A DNA stretch of 53,681 bases from Candidatus Babelota bacterium (GTDB lineage Bacteria; Babelota; Babeliae; Babelales; JABDEC01), in contig JABDEC010000003.1 in the NCBI GenBank assembly GCA_013287265.1, forward strand, positions 1-53,681. The letters run 5' to 3'. This document shows positions 24,627-33,451 of the stretch, one piece after another (the first letter of the stretch is position 1; each line of letters starts with the position of its first letter). The translations under genes were made by a program, and so were the position numbers. The notes beneath the pieces were generated by a model. It worked only from the letters and a program-made list of their open reading frames with translations. It searched no databases and was not told where the DNA came from.

Positions 24627-25733
24627 TTAGATTTTACAAGTTTTACATTTTTCCAGAACTTTTTTTGTAGCCAATTCAAGCGCAATTTCACGCGGAATTT
24701 TATTTTGTGCATTTGAAAGTTCTAAAACCTTTAATGTATTTTTAGGAATTGTTTTTTCAATTCTTTCATAAACATCTTTTTCAGATCCATTAATATATTC
24801 AATATAAGAACTTATTACACCACCTGCATTTGCAACAAAATCTGGCACAATCCAAATTCCTCTTTTGTGTAATAATTTTTCAACTTCTAATGATGCAGGA
24901 ATATTTGAACCTTCAACAATTAATTTTGCTTTTATGCGATAAATATCTTTTTCTTTAATTCTGTCAGGTATTGCTGCCGTGATTAAAATATCAACATTAG
25001 CATCTAAAATTGCTTCGTTTGATAAAATTTTTGCATTTGGATAATTAATTACTGAACCAGTTTGCTCAATTGATTCAATCAATTTTGAATATTGCAAACC
25101 TTCATCTTTATGCACCATTCCGGAAAAATCTGAGACATCTGTCAAAATTGCACCGGCCTGAGTTAAATATTTTCCCGCAAAAGAACCTACATTTCCAAAA
25201 CCTTCAATTGCAACTCTTTTGCCTTTTAAATCCATTGCTAAAAATTCGCAAGCTTGTTTAGTTGCTAAATAAACTCCATATCCGGTTGAACCAATTTCAT
25301 GCGGAATCCCGCCAATTTCTTTTGGTTTTCCTGTGCACGCTTTCATATCTCCAATTGTTTGCGCAAAAATTTGCATTTCAATCATTGTTGTTGAAATATC
25401 AGGACCAGCAACATATGAATCAGGAACAAAATTTTTTATAGCATTTGCAAATTCCTTTATTAATTCATATTTGTGTTCTTTTGTAATTAATCTCGCATCT
25501 GTTAAAATTCCAGATTTTGCACCACCAAATGGCAAATCAGCAAGCGCACATTTGTAAGTCATTGCCCGTGCCAAACTAGCAACTTCTGAAAGTGAAACTG
25601 TTGGTGTAAATCTTATTCCGCCCTTACCAGGCCCAAGCGCTGTGTTATCTATTACCAAAAATCCTTTAAGGCCAACTTTTGGATTATAAACTTCTAAAAC
25701 TTTTTCCGGTCCTAAAGAATCAAATTTTATCAT
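24627..25733 (-). CDS. Glu/Leu/Phe/Val-type amino acid dehydrogenase
   Basis: 368 residues. NAD(P)-dependent oxidative deamination of an amino acid, linking amino acids to keto acids. The substrate half has NTALGPGKGGIRF and MTYKCALADLPFGGAKSGI with the catalytic lysines. The Rossmann half has VAIEGFGNVGSFAGKYL, then EGSNIPAS and PDFVANAGGVISSYIEY. The GPxKGGIRF sequence favours glutamate dehydrogenase, whereas the short length is closer to leucine/phenylalanine dehydrogenases, so the substrate is open. For a host-dependent bacterium, using host amino acids as carbon source would fit. Confidence 0.92.
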   Translation of the reverse strand: MIKFDSLGPEKVLEVYNPKVGLKGFLVIDNTALGPGKGGIRFTPTVSLSEVASLARAMTYKCALADLPFGGAKSGILTDARLITKEHKYELIKEFANAIKNFVPDSYVAGPDISTTMIEMQIFAQTIGDMKACTGKPKEIGGIPHEIGSTGYGVYLATKQACEFLAMDLKGKRVAIEGFGNVGSFAGKYLTQAGAILTDVSDFSGMVHKDEGLQYSKLIESIEQTGSVINYPNAKILSNEAILDANVDILITAAIPDRIKEKDIYRIKAKLIVEGSNIPASLEVEKLLHKRGIWIVPDFVANAGGVISSYIEYINGSEKDVYERIEKTIPKNTLKVLELSNAQNKIPREIALELATKKVLEKCKTCKI

Positions 25734-25878
25734 TAAATGGTTTCCTTATTTCATAAAATCTAATTTAAATAGATTAAAAAACAATAAAAAACTAATCAAT
25801 AAAAATATTTGCATAATTTAAAAATTTTTAAAAATAAATTATTATATAATTATTAATGTGAATTAAATTTTTTTTTAA

Positions 25879-27021
25879 ATGCAAAATATTTTTACACAGC
25901 TTGGCTTTATTCCGATAAAAATACATTTTTTTCAAAAATTAACTTTTTCTTTGATTTTAGGAATTATTTGCTTTTATCATAATTTTTATTTTTTAATCAT
26001 TTTGCCTCTTTTATATCTTTGCTTAATTTTTCATTCTCTCTGGAAAAAAACAGAAAATAATAAAAACGTAGAAAATTTTTTAATCATTTTAATTTTCTTC
26101 ATTGGAGGTTTATTAATCAATCGTCAAAAAAACAATTTCAACAAATTCTATCATGAAACCAAAAACAATTCTTTTGATTTAATTGGTTCAGTCATTGATA
26201 AATCAAGAATTGAACATTTGAATCTAAAAAATTGTTTAACTTTAAAAATCGAAAAAATAAAAAATAAAAATTCAACTGAATGGAAATATTGTGATCAATC
26301 AATTACAATTTACGTTAATAAGGCTACAGGTTTGACTGTTGATGACGTAATAAAAGTTAATGATGTTCAATTTAAATGCAATGAAAATGAAGATTTTCAA
26401 AATTATTTAATGAAAGAAAACTTAGTTGCCTCATTATTTTTGTATAATTTTTCATTCAAAAAATATTATCGTCCTTTTTTTTCAATAAGAAGATTTATTC
26501 ATAGAACAAAAAATAATTTATTTTATAAATTAAAAGACAAAATGAATCCCGAAACATTTGCATTATTTTCATCAATTTTTCTTGGAAATAAAAATTTAAT
26601 AAAAGAATTAATGCATGAGCCTAAAGATAAATTCCAAATTTGGGGACTTTCTCATTATTTAGCCAGAGCAGGATTGCATTTAACAATAATTATAGCAATT
26701 TGGCATGCACTCATGTCGTTATTTAGATTTTCCTTTAAAATTATGCATTTTGCTACTTTTATTTTAATTTTAATTTATCATTTTTTAACCTGGCCTAGCA
26801 TTCCTTTTGTAAGATCATTATTTATGTTTATTCTCTATAAAATATGCATTTTATTCGATTTACAAATTAATGCTTTGCATCTTTTAAATATAACGATTTT
26901 TACAATTTTATTTTTTAATCCAATTCAACTTTTTTCATTAGATTTCCAACTAAGCTTCGGAATAACTTATGGTTTAATTTGGCTTTCTTATGCGACATTA
27001 AGAAACAAACTGCAAAAATAA
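25879..27021 (+). CDS. comEC: ComEC/Rec2 channel protein, short form
   Basis: 380 residues. ComEC carries single-stranded DNA through the inner membrane in natural transformation. An N-terminal membrane hairpin precedes a soluble OB-like domain (~100-185) and the Competence domain with FQIWGLSHYLARAGLHL, WPSIPFVRSLFM and SLDFQLSFGITYG. The protein stops after this domain, so the later membrane helices and the metallo-beta-lactamase-like nuclease of full-length ComEC (~750 residues) are absent. No frameshifted remnant follows; the next gene begins 70 bp on. With pilus genes nearby DNA uptake is possible, but the short form could also be a relic. Confidence 0.85.
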   Translation: MQNIFTQLGFIPIKIHFFQKLTFSLILGIICFYHNFYFLIILPLLYLCLIFHSLWKKTENNKNVENFLIILIFFIGGLLINRQKNNFNKFYHETKNNSFDLIGSVIDKSRIEHLNLKNCLTLKIEKIKNKNSTEWKYCDQSITIYVNKATGLTVDDVIKVNDVQFKCNENEDFQNYLMKENLVASLFLYNFSFKKYYRPFFSIRRFIHRTKNNLFYKLKDKMNPETFALFSSIFLGNKNLIKELMHEPKDKFQIWGLSHYLARAGLHLTIIIAIWHALMSLFRFSFKIMHFATFILILIYHFLTWPSIPFVRSLFMFILYKICILFDLQINALHLLNITIFTILFFNPIQLFSLDFQLSFGITYGLIWLSYATLRNKLQK

Positions 27022-27092
27022 AAAAACTATTGCATTGCAAAATTTTTCTTTTTTATTATTGATTCAAATATTGTTAATAAAAGGAAAAATAA

Positions 27093-28571
27093 ATGAAGTT
27101 AACTCTCAAAATTTTCATTTTTTCTTTTTTTTGTTTTATTAAAGCTAATGAGCAACTAAATCTAGAAGCAATACTTTCAAATTTAAAAAACCATAATGGA
27201 ATTGAACATAACTTTGATATAAATTTGCTTAAAAGACAGGCAAAAAGAAAATGGACAATTTTGTTGTATGCTGCGGCAGATAACGATTTACATTATTTTG
27301 CATGGAATAATATTAAACAATTAGCTACAGGCGCTAATGAAAATGTATACATTATTGTTCAATTACATGAACCCGGAAAAAACAAAAAAACTCAAAGATA
27401 TTTAATTGAAAAAAATAAAGCACTCTTGTTAAATAAAGAAAATCAACAAAAATTGGACAGCGGTGACCCAAAAACATTAATTGATTTTTGCATTTGGTCG
27501 ATCAAACATTTTCCGGCCGATAATTACATGTTGGATCTTTCAAATCATGGAAGCGGAGTTATAGACCGAGGACTAGCTAGATTGATAAATCCTTCAGAAC
27601 TATTTGTACTTAATCCATCTAATTTAATGCTTGAACTGGATAGAAGTATTGAGTTTTTGGAATATTTAGAATTGAGACAATATAAAAATTGGTTACATAA
27701 AACCGGCGATTGCAGATGTCCGAAAAATAAAAATGGAAAATGCATAATTCTTGAAAATCAATTCCAGGACCCAAGAGGCGTTTGCTTTGATGAAACTTAT
27801 CAATCGTATTTAACAAATCAAAAATTAGACTATGCATTAAATGTCACCTGTAAAGAAATTTCTTCATTTTTAAATGAAAAAGACTTTAAGTTTCATATTT
27901 TCGGTATGGATGCATGCTTAATGCAAATGATAGAAATTGCAAATATCGCAAAAAAGTATGCAAAAATTTTAGTGGCTTCTACAGAAGTTGAACTTGGACC
28001 TGGATGGGAATATGTCAAAATTTTAAAACCACTGGAAGAACACAATCTTGACCCTAAAGCTTTTGCTAAACACATCGTAAAATCATACGAGGAAACTTAT
28101 TCAGGAATTACTAATGAATATACACTCTCTGCATTAAATCTAGATGTAATGGATAAATTAGAAAAAAATGTAAACCAAATAGCAGCGACATTGATTGAAA
28201 TTTTACAAAATCAAAAAGATAATTCAGCAAAAAACGTCATAAAAAAATGCAAATCAAACATTGCATTTGAAGAACCGAGCTATGTAGATCTTGCCAGTTT
28301 ATATATCAATTTAAATAACAATATGAATAAATTTACAATGAAAAATGCAGACTCTGAAAAATTAAAAAATACTTTACAAACTTTAATTGAAGAAGGATTA
28401 AAAATAATTTCGGAAACCATTATTGAAAATGTGGCTGGCAACAATGTGAGTTACTCCAAAGGATTATCTATATATTTTCCTGAAAAAAGAATACACACTT
28501 CTTACCACAAAACAGAATTTGCCCAAACAAATCAATGGATAAATTTTTTATTACATTATGTCGCCTTGTAA
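27093..28571 (+). CDS. Exported clostripain-family (C11) cysteine protease
   Basis: 492 residues, with AAAGGAA before the ATG and a signal peptide MKLTLKIFIFSFFCFIKA. The C11 domain starts with KRKWTILLYAAADNDLH. The catalytic pair is visible: His152 in LSNHGSG and Cys275 in FGMDACLMQMIEIA. STEVELGPGWEY also fits the family. C11 proteases cut after Arg or Lys and are often secreted. The stretch ~205-225 (CRCPKNKNGKC) is an insertion with three cysteines. Being exported by a likely intracellular bacterium, it could act on host or envelope proteins. Confidence 0.9.
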   Translation: MKLTLKIFIFSFFCFIKANEQLNLEAILSNLKNHNGIEHNFDINLLKRQAKRKWTILLYAAADNDLHYFAWNNIKQLATGANENVYIIVQLHEPGKNKKTQRYLIEKNKALLLNKENQQKLDSGDPKTLIDFCIWSIKHFPADNYMLDLSNHGSGVIDRGLARLINPSELFVLNPSNLMLELDRSIEFLEYLELRQYKNWLHKTGDCRCPKNKNGKCIILENQFQDPRGVCFDETYQSYLTNQKLDYALNVTCKEISSFLNEKDFKFHIFGMDACLMQMIEIANIAKKYAKILVASTEVELGPGWEYVKILKPLEEHNLDPKAFAKHIVKSYEETYSGITNEYTLSALNLDVMDKLEKNVNQIAATLIEILQNQKDNSAKNVIKKCKSNIAFEEPSYVDLASLYINLNNNMNKFTMKNADSEKLKNTLQTLIEEGLKIISETIIENVAGNNVSYSKGLSIYFPEKRIHTSYHKTEFAQTNQWINFLLHYVAL

Positions 28572-28639
28572 AAATTATCAAAATTTAAAAAAATATTAAC
28601 CCAAATAATTAAAATAATTCAAATAATAAATAAATTTTA

Positions 28640-28953
28640 TGTGGATAACTATGTGGATAACTATGTGGATAAGTTAAAATTTTTGTGGATAGATATTTCG
28701 AAGTAATGATTTGTAGCATTAATTAAAATATCGACCTTGAAAATACTGACCCAATCTGATTATTAAGGGTCAGGAAAAAGTTGTCCACATTTTATCCACA
28801 GGTTATCCACATAAAATTCGCCAATTAATAAATCGATTTGGTCGTCAAATCCAGCCAAAAAAATGTAAGTTATCCACAAAAAATGGCTTCGCCTATTATT
28901 ATTAATATATATAATATTATTATAAGAATAATATTAATAAGCTATGTGGATAA
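28640..28953. other. oriC: Probable chromosomal replication origin (oriC)
   Basis: The 495-bp gene-free stretch between the C11 protease and nusA holds nine DnaA boxes, seven perfect TTATCCACA and two with one mismatch. Minus orientation: 28640-28648, 28652-28660, 28664-28672 (12-bp period) and 28684-28692 (one mismatch). Plus orientation: 28781-28789 (one mismatch), 28792-28800, 28803-28811 (11-bp period) and 28870-28878. A last minus box is at 28945-28953. Between the last two lies a 47-base tract (28894-28940) with a single G, a good unwinding element. dnaA itself is not in the window. Apart from the boxes I see no gene here; the small open frame at 28838-29020 is low-complexity. Confidence 0.82.
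28894..28940. other. AT-only tract, candidate DNA unwinding element
   Basis: Forty-six of 47 bases are A or T, in a TATTATTATTAATATATATA-like pattern, flanked by perfect DnaA boxes at 28870 and 28945. This is the expected place for first strand opening of oriC. Confidence 0.65.
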
Positions 28954-29066
28954 CTCAAAAAAATATCGAAGTTGGTCCTTTTATTTTTTTTTAATTCTGA
29001 TAAGCTTTAAAAAGATCTAATATAACTTATATTACAAGCATATTTTTGTGTTTTTGGGGTAATACT

Positions 29067-30131
29067 GTGAATTTAAATGACGTAATTAATCAATTAGTTG
29101 AAGAAAAAGGATTAGATCGCAATTTGTTGAATGCAATTATTTGCGAAGGTATGCTTGCTGCTTATAAGAAAAAATTTCCAGATTTTGATTTAAGAGTTGA
29201 TTATGATAAAAAAACAGGCGATTTAGAGACCAAAATAAAAAAGATCGTTGTTTCTTCTGTTGATGATGAAGACAGAGAAATAAGCTTAAGAAAAGCTAAA
29301 AATATAGATTCAAAGGCGGAAGCGGGCAATGAAATATGGGTGCCTTTTGAAGGAAGCATTGGTCGAATAGAAATACTTAAGGCTAAACAGGTAATCGCTG
29401 ATAAAATAAGATCGATTGAATCCGAAATTGTTTATAAAGCATTTAAAGATAGAGAAAATACTATAATTCAGGGAACGATTAACAGATGTGAAAAGGGAGG
29501 AGCATTAATTAAAATACAAGATGCGCTTGCTTTTTTGCCTAATTCATTATCTATTCCCGGCGAAAAATGTATTGTAGGTTATCCAATAAGAGCTTTACTT
29601 AAAGAAGTTTTAAAAGAGCCAAGAAATGAAAGTCAGTTGATTCTTGATAGAAAATCTCCAGAATTTTTAAAAGAGCTTTTTGAACTTGAAATTCCAGAAG
29701 TATTTGAAAAATTAGTCGAAGTAAAAAAAATAGTTAGAAGCGCGGGATATAAATCAAAAGTCATAGTTACATCAAACGATCCTAATATTGATCCTGTAGG
29801 AACGTGCATAGGTGTGGGTGGAGCAAGAATTAAGCCAATTTTGAAAGAAATTGGCGGAGAGAGGATCGATGTTATTCATTGGAGTGACAATCCTGCCGCT
29901 TTGATTAAAGATGCTCTTAAGCCGGCTCAAATTGAAAGAGTTGAGATAGAAGATAGGGTTGCCAAAGTTTGGCTTGATGAAGATCAAAGATCTCTTGCTA
30001 TTGGAAAGATGGGTCAAAATATTAGTTTAGCTTCTCAGCTTAGTGGTTATGAGATTCAATTAGTAGAAAAAGCTAATAATAAAAAAAAGGAAATGGAATC
30101 TGAAGAGCAGGAACAAGTATACGAAGAATAA
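29067..30131 (+). CDS. nusA: Transcription factor NusA
   Basis: 354 residues from GTG 29067, giving MNLNDVINQLVEEKGLD, the normal NusA beginning; the TTG 21 bases upstream is not needed. NusA binds RNA polymerase and tunes pausing and termination. Order: N-terminal polymerase-binding domain (~1-125), S1 domain (IIQGTINRCEKGGALIKI, ~131-195), then two KH domains with VGTCIGVGGARIKPIL and LAIGKMGQNISLASQL. The acidic repeats of the E. coli protein are absent, as in many bacteria. rimP, usually upstream, is not here; oriC is. infB follows 29 bp downstream. Confidence 0.95.
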   Translation: MNLNDVINQLVEEKGLDRNLLNAIICEGMLAAYKKKFPDFDLRVDYDKKTGDLETKIKKIVVSSVDDEDREISLRKAKNIDSKAEAGNEIWVPFEGSIGRIEILKAKQVIADKIRSIESEIVYKAFKDRENTIIQGTINRCEKGGALIKIQDALAFLPNSLSIPGEKCIVGYPIRALLKEVLKEPRNESQLILDRKSPEFLKELFELEIPEVFEKLVEVKKIVRSAGYKSKVIVTSNDPNIDPVGTCIGVGGARIKPILKEIGGERIDVIHWSDNPAALIKDALKPAQIERVEIEDRVAKVWLDEDQRSLAIGKMGQNISLASQLSGYEIQLVEKANNKKKEMESEEQEQVYEE

Positions 30132-30160
30132 TCTTATAAAATTAAGAATTGAAAAAAATT

Positions 30161-32182
30161 ATGCGAGTCTATGAGTATTCAAAGCAATATGGAATTCCAA
30201 ATAAAGAACTCTTAAAGATATTACAAGAAGGTGGTTTTAAAATAAATAATCACATGTCTGTATTGACTCAGGAAAGCATAAATTTTTTAGAAAAAAAAAT
30301 TAAAAAAGGTTCTCAAGAAGAACAAAAAAAAACTGATACTCCTTCAAAACAAAAAATTGGAGAAAAAAAATCAGCAGAAGAAAAAAAAATTAATGTCTCT
30401 CCCGTGCAAGCTCCAAAGCCAAAAATTGAAAAACCAAAAGAAGAAGAAATAGTTGAAGAAGAAACTCTAGAAAATGAATTGGAAAAAATAATTATTCCAA
30501 TCAAAGCAATGTCTCTTGGGGAACTTTCTGAGAAATTAAAAAAACCGGTTTCTGAAATTATTTTAAATCTTCTAAAGAAAAAATTAATTTATAATAAAAA
30601 TCAAATCTTGCCTATCGAGTTGGTAGAGTCATTGATAAGAGAGTTTGGCGCTGAAGGAATCAAGCAAAAAGAAAAAGAAATTACTGTTTTAAAATCATTT
30701 GAAATAAAAGTTGGAAAAAAATTAAAAAAAAGATTGCCAATCGTGGTTGTAATGGGTCATGTTGATCATGGAAAAACCACCTTATTGGATTTTATTAGAA
30801 AAACTAGAGTTGCTGCGAAAGAAAAAGGCGGCATTACGCAACATTTAGGGGCTTATCAGGTTAGATCAAGTCAAGGAGACATGGTATTTTTAGATACGCC
30901 AGGTCATGAAGCTTTTTCGATGATGAGAATGAGGGGAGTTAGAGTTGCTGATTTAGTTATTTTGGTTGTAGCTGCTGATGATGGAATAATGCCTCAAACT
31001 GTTGAAGTTATCAAAATTACACAATCAAAAAATATACCAATATTAGTGGCTATAAATAAAGCTGATAAAGTAGACTCTTCAAGAATTGAAGAGGTGAAAT
31101 CGCAGCTTGCTAAGCATAATTTATTATCTGAAGATTGGGGTGGACAAACTATCTGCGTTCCAATTTCAGCAAAACTAGGTCAGGGAATAGATCAATTATT
31201 AGAAATGATAGCTTTGCAATCTGAAGTTATGGATTTAGCGGCAGACGAGACAATTAATGCGTGTGGATATGTTTTAGAATCCAAAATTGAAAAAGGCTTA
31301 GGTCCTGTAGCTACATTCATTTCTCAGCATGGAATTTTAAAAGTAGGAGATTTTTTTGTTTGTGGAAATACATTAGGTAAAGTTACAGTTTTAATTGATT
31401 CATTTGGGAACCGCCTTAAACAAGCTGGGCCGTCTTTACCTGTACAAATTTCTGGATTTATGGATCTGCCTCAAGTTGGAGAATTTTTACAAGTTGTTTC
31501 CGAGGAGGAATATAAAAAAGCAAAAAATAAGCCCGAAGAAAGAAAAAATTATAATTTAAAATCAATTCCTCAAGAAGCAATTAATATTATTATTAAAACT
31601 GATAATGAATCATCAAAAGAAGCTATTTTGGGTGCAATTTTACAAAATAAAAAAAAGAATAAAAAAGAAATTTATGTTATTAATTCGGGCGTAGGGAATA
31701 TTTCAGAAAATGATGTAATTTTAGCTTCAAATACCCTTTCTGTTATTTATGGCTTTGGAGTTAAGGCAGATTCGAATGTTAATAATTTAGCTTCGCAATT
31801 TTCAATTTCTATTCGTTTATTCGATATTATTTATAAATTGCTTGATGATATACAAGAATTAATTAAAAGCAGACAAGATATAGAATATAAAAAAGAAAAA
31901 GTAGGGGAAGCTGTTGTAAGAAAAGTTTTTGATATAAAAGGCATAGGCGTTATTGCCGGTATTTACGTTAAAGAGGGAAAGATTTTACGTGGCGCCCAAG
32001 CTCAAATATGGAGAAATAATAGAAAAATTGGTGAAGGTCAAATTAAAAGTTTACAAAGAGATAAAAAAGTCATGAAAGAAATTGCTGCTGGATTTGAAGG
32101 TGCATTTCTAATTGATGGTTATACTGACTGGAATGTAGAAGATAAAGTTGACTGTTTTATTGAGACGCCAATTAATCAATAG
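30161..32182 (+). CDS. infB: Translation initiation factor IF-2
   Basis: 673 residues from ATG 30161 (MRVYEYSKQYGIPNKELL), the usual IF-2 start; an in-frame TTG 12 bases earlier is not preferred. IF-2 is the GTPase that places initiator tRNA on the small subunit. Order: IF2_N domain, a lysine/glutamate-rich linker (~50-115), second IF2_N, then the GTPase with GHVDHGKTTLL (near 199), DTPGHEAFSMMR, NKADK and SAK, followed by domains II-IV ending KVDCFIETPI. All GTPase motifs are intact. Second gene of the nusA operon. Confidence 0.97.
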   Translation: MRVYEYSKQYGIPNKELLKILQEGGFKINNHMSVLTQESINFLEKKIKKGSQEEQKKTDTPSKQKIGEKKSAEEKKINVSPVQAPKPKIEKPKEEEIVEEETLENELEKIIIPIKAMSLGELSEKLKKPVSEIILNLLKKKLIYNKNQILPIELVESLIREFGAEGIKQKEKEITVLKSFEIKVGKKLKKRLPIVVVMGHVDHGKTTLLDFIRKTRVAAKEKGGITQHLGAYQVRSSQGDMVFLDTPGHEAFSMMRMRGVRVADLVILVVAADDGIMPQTVEVIKITQSKNIPILVAINKADKVDSSRIEEVKSQLAKHNLLSEDWGGQTICVPISAKLGQGIDQLLEMIALQSEVMDLAADETINACGYVLESKIEKGLGPVATFISQHGILKVGDFFVCGNTLGKVTVLIDSFGNRLKQAGPSLPVQISGFMDLPQVGEFLQVVSEEEYKKAKNKPEERKNYNLKSIPQEAINIIIKTDNESSKEAILGAILQNKKKNKKEIYVINSGVGNISENDVILASNTLSVIYGFGVKADSNVNNLASQFSISIRLFDIIYKLLDDIQELIKSRQDIEYKKEKVGEAVVRKVFDIKGIGVIAGIYVKEGKILRGAQAQIWRNNRKIGEGQIKSLQRDKKVMKEIAAGFEGAFLIDGYTDWNVEDKVDCFIETPINQ

Positions 32183-32191
32183 AATTTATCC

Positions 32192-33196
32192 ATGATAATG
32201 GATTTATTTAAACAGAATTTAATTTTACTATTTTTTATTTCGTTTTTAGTTACTTTCCTAATAATCCCATTTTTTATTAATATTGCTTTTAAATTCAATA
32301 TAGTTGACAAACCTGATGGTAATTTAAAAAAACATAAGAAAATAACTCCTTATCTTGGTGGAATTTCAATTTTTTTAGGCTTGACTATTACATCATTCAT
32401 TGCTTTGCAATTTAAGATGTTTCAATTGCATCTTCCATTTTTTTTATTTTTAATTGGTATTTTCCTTTTGTTAGTATTGGGATTAATAGATGATATTTAT
32501 GTTTTAAAACCAATACATAAAATCTTTGGACAAACAATTGTTGCAATTTTTTTTATTTTATCCGGATTTGTTTTTAATCTTTTTTCAATCCAATGCTTTA
32601 ATATTTTTTTATCTATTTTTTGGTATTTAACTATTATGAATGCCTTTAATTTAGTTGATGTTATGGATGGATTAGCTACTACTTTATCAATTTCTTGTTG
32701 CAGTTCTTTTATTATTTTTTCATTATTTATGAATAATTTGAATCTAGGATTATTTATGGTTCAATTATTGGGTTCATTATTAGCTTTTTTAATGTTTAAT
32801 AGACCTATTGCTCAAATTTATTTGGGTGATTCTGGTTCATTATTTTTAGGTGGTTTTTTTTCAGTTATTCCATTTTTATTATTTAATCCGAATGTTATGA
32901 CTGATTTTCATTATTTTTTGATAGCATTTCTAATTTTGTTTATTCCTATTTTTGAATTAGTTTCATTAATTATGATTAGATCATATAAAGGAATACCATT
33001 TTATTTAGGAAGTCCCGATCATTTCTCTATTATTCTTCAAAATAAAAATTGGTCAAAGCAAAAAATTTTATATTATGTGGTTTTGGGAAATTTGTTTCTG
33101 TTAGTTTCTGCAATATCTATTTTGTTTCATGAATTGTGGTTATTAATATTTTTTGGAACATTTATTATTTCCTGGATAATTAATATATATAAATAA
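32192..33196 (+). CDS. Polyprenyl-phosphate sugar-1-phosphate transferase (WecA/MraY family)
   Basis: 334 residues with about ten membrane segments. The family moves a sugar-phosphate from UDP-sugar onto undecaprenyl phosphate, the first step of polysaccharide or peptidoglycan precursor synthesis. Visible motifs: PYLGGISIFLG, GLIDDIYVLKPIHKIFGQ, MNAFNLVDVMDGLATT (catalytic Asp pair), IYLGDSGSLFLGG, and FYLGSPDHFSIIL. The last motif in WecA/TagO is a histidine-rich HxxH; here only one His remains, which may change the sugar. It lacks the MraY-specific region I would expect, so WecA/TagO type is more likely. It starts 9 bp after infB and ends before a strong terminator. Confidence 0.88.
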   Translation: MIMDLFKQNLILLFFISFLVTFLIIPFFINIAFKFNIVDKPDGNLKKHKKITPYLGGISIFLGLTITSFIALQFKMFQLHLPFFLFLIGIFLLLVLGLIDDIYVLKPIHKIFGQTIVAIFFILSGFVFNLFSIQCFNIFLSIFWYLTIMNAFNLVDVMDGLATTLSISCCSSFIIFSLFMNNLNLGLFMVQLLGSLLAFLMFNRPIAQIYLGDSGSLFLGGFFSVIPFLLFNPNVMTDFHYFLIAFLILFIPIFELVSLIMIRSYKGIPFYLGSPDHFSIILQNKNWSKQKILYYVVLGNLFLLVSAISILFHELWLLIFFGTFIISWIINIYK

Positions 33197-33451
33197 CTCA
33201 TAAATAACTCATTATTTAGTCTTTTTAAAAAATCTTGTTGCTTTTTTGTGTTTTTGCAACAAATTAAGTCAGATTTGTTATAAATTTCCTTTAAAATCAG
33301 TTTTGTTTGTTGTTGCAATTTAATTAATTATTATTTCTTTGTTTTTTTTTAAATATCTTACAAAGTTATATTAATTATTGTGAAAATAATTTGTCTTAAT
33401 TCGCTATTCCTAGTTTAAATTTAACTGAGGGAAAGTGGTTAGACTCACTGC

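Noticed and set aside
28640-28672. 12-bp tandem repeats considered as a CRISPR or satellite
   Set aside because: The unit is a DnaA box plus a 3-bp spacer, with further boxes in the opposite orientation nearby; spacers are constant, not unique.
28838-29020. 60-codon open frame inside the origin region
   Set aside because: It consists mainly of the AT tract and DnaA boxes read as Ile/Asn/Tyr, has no ribosome site and no recognisable protein features.
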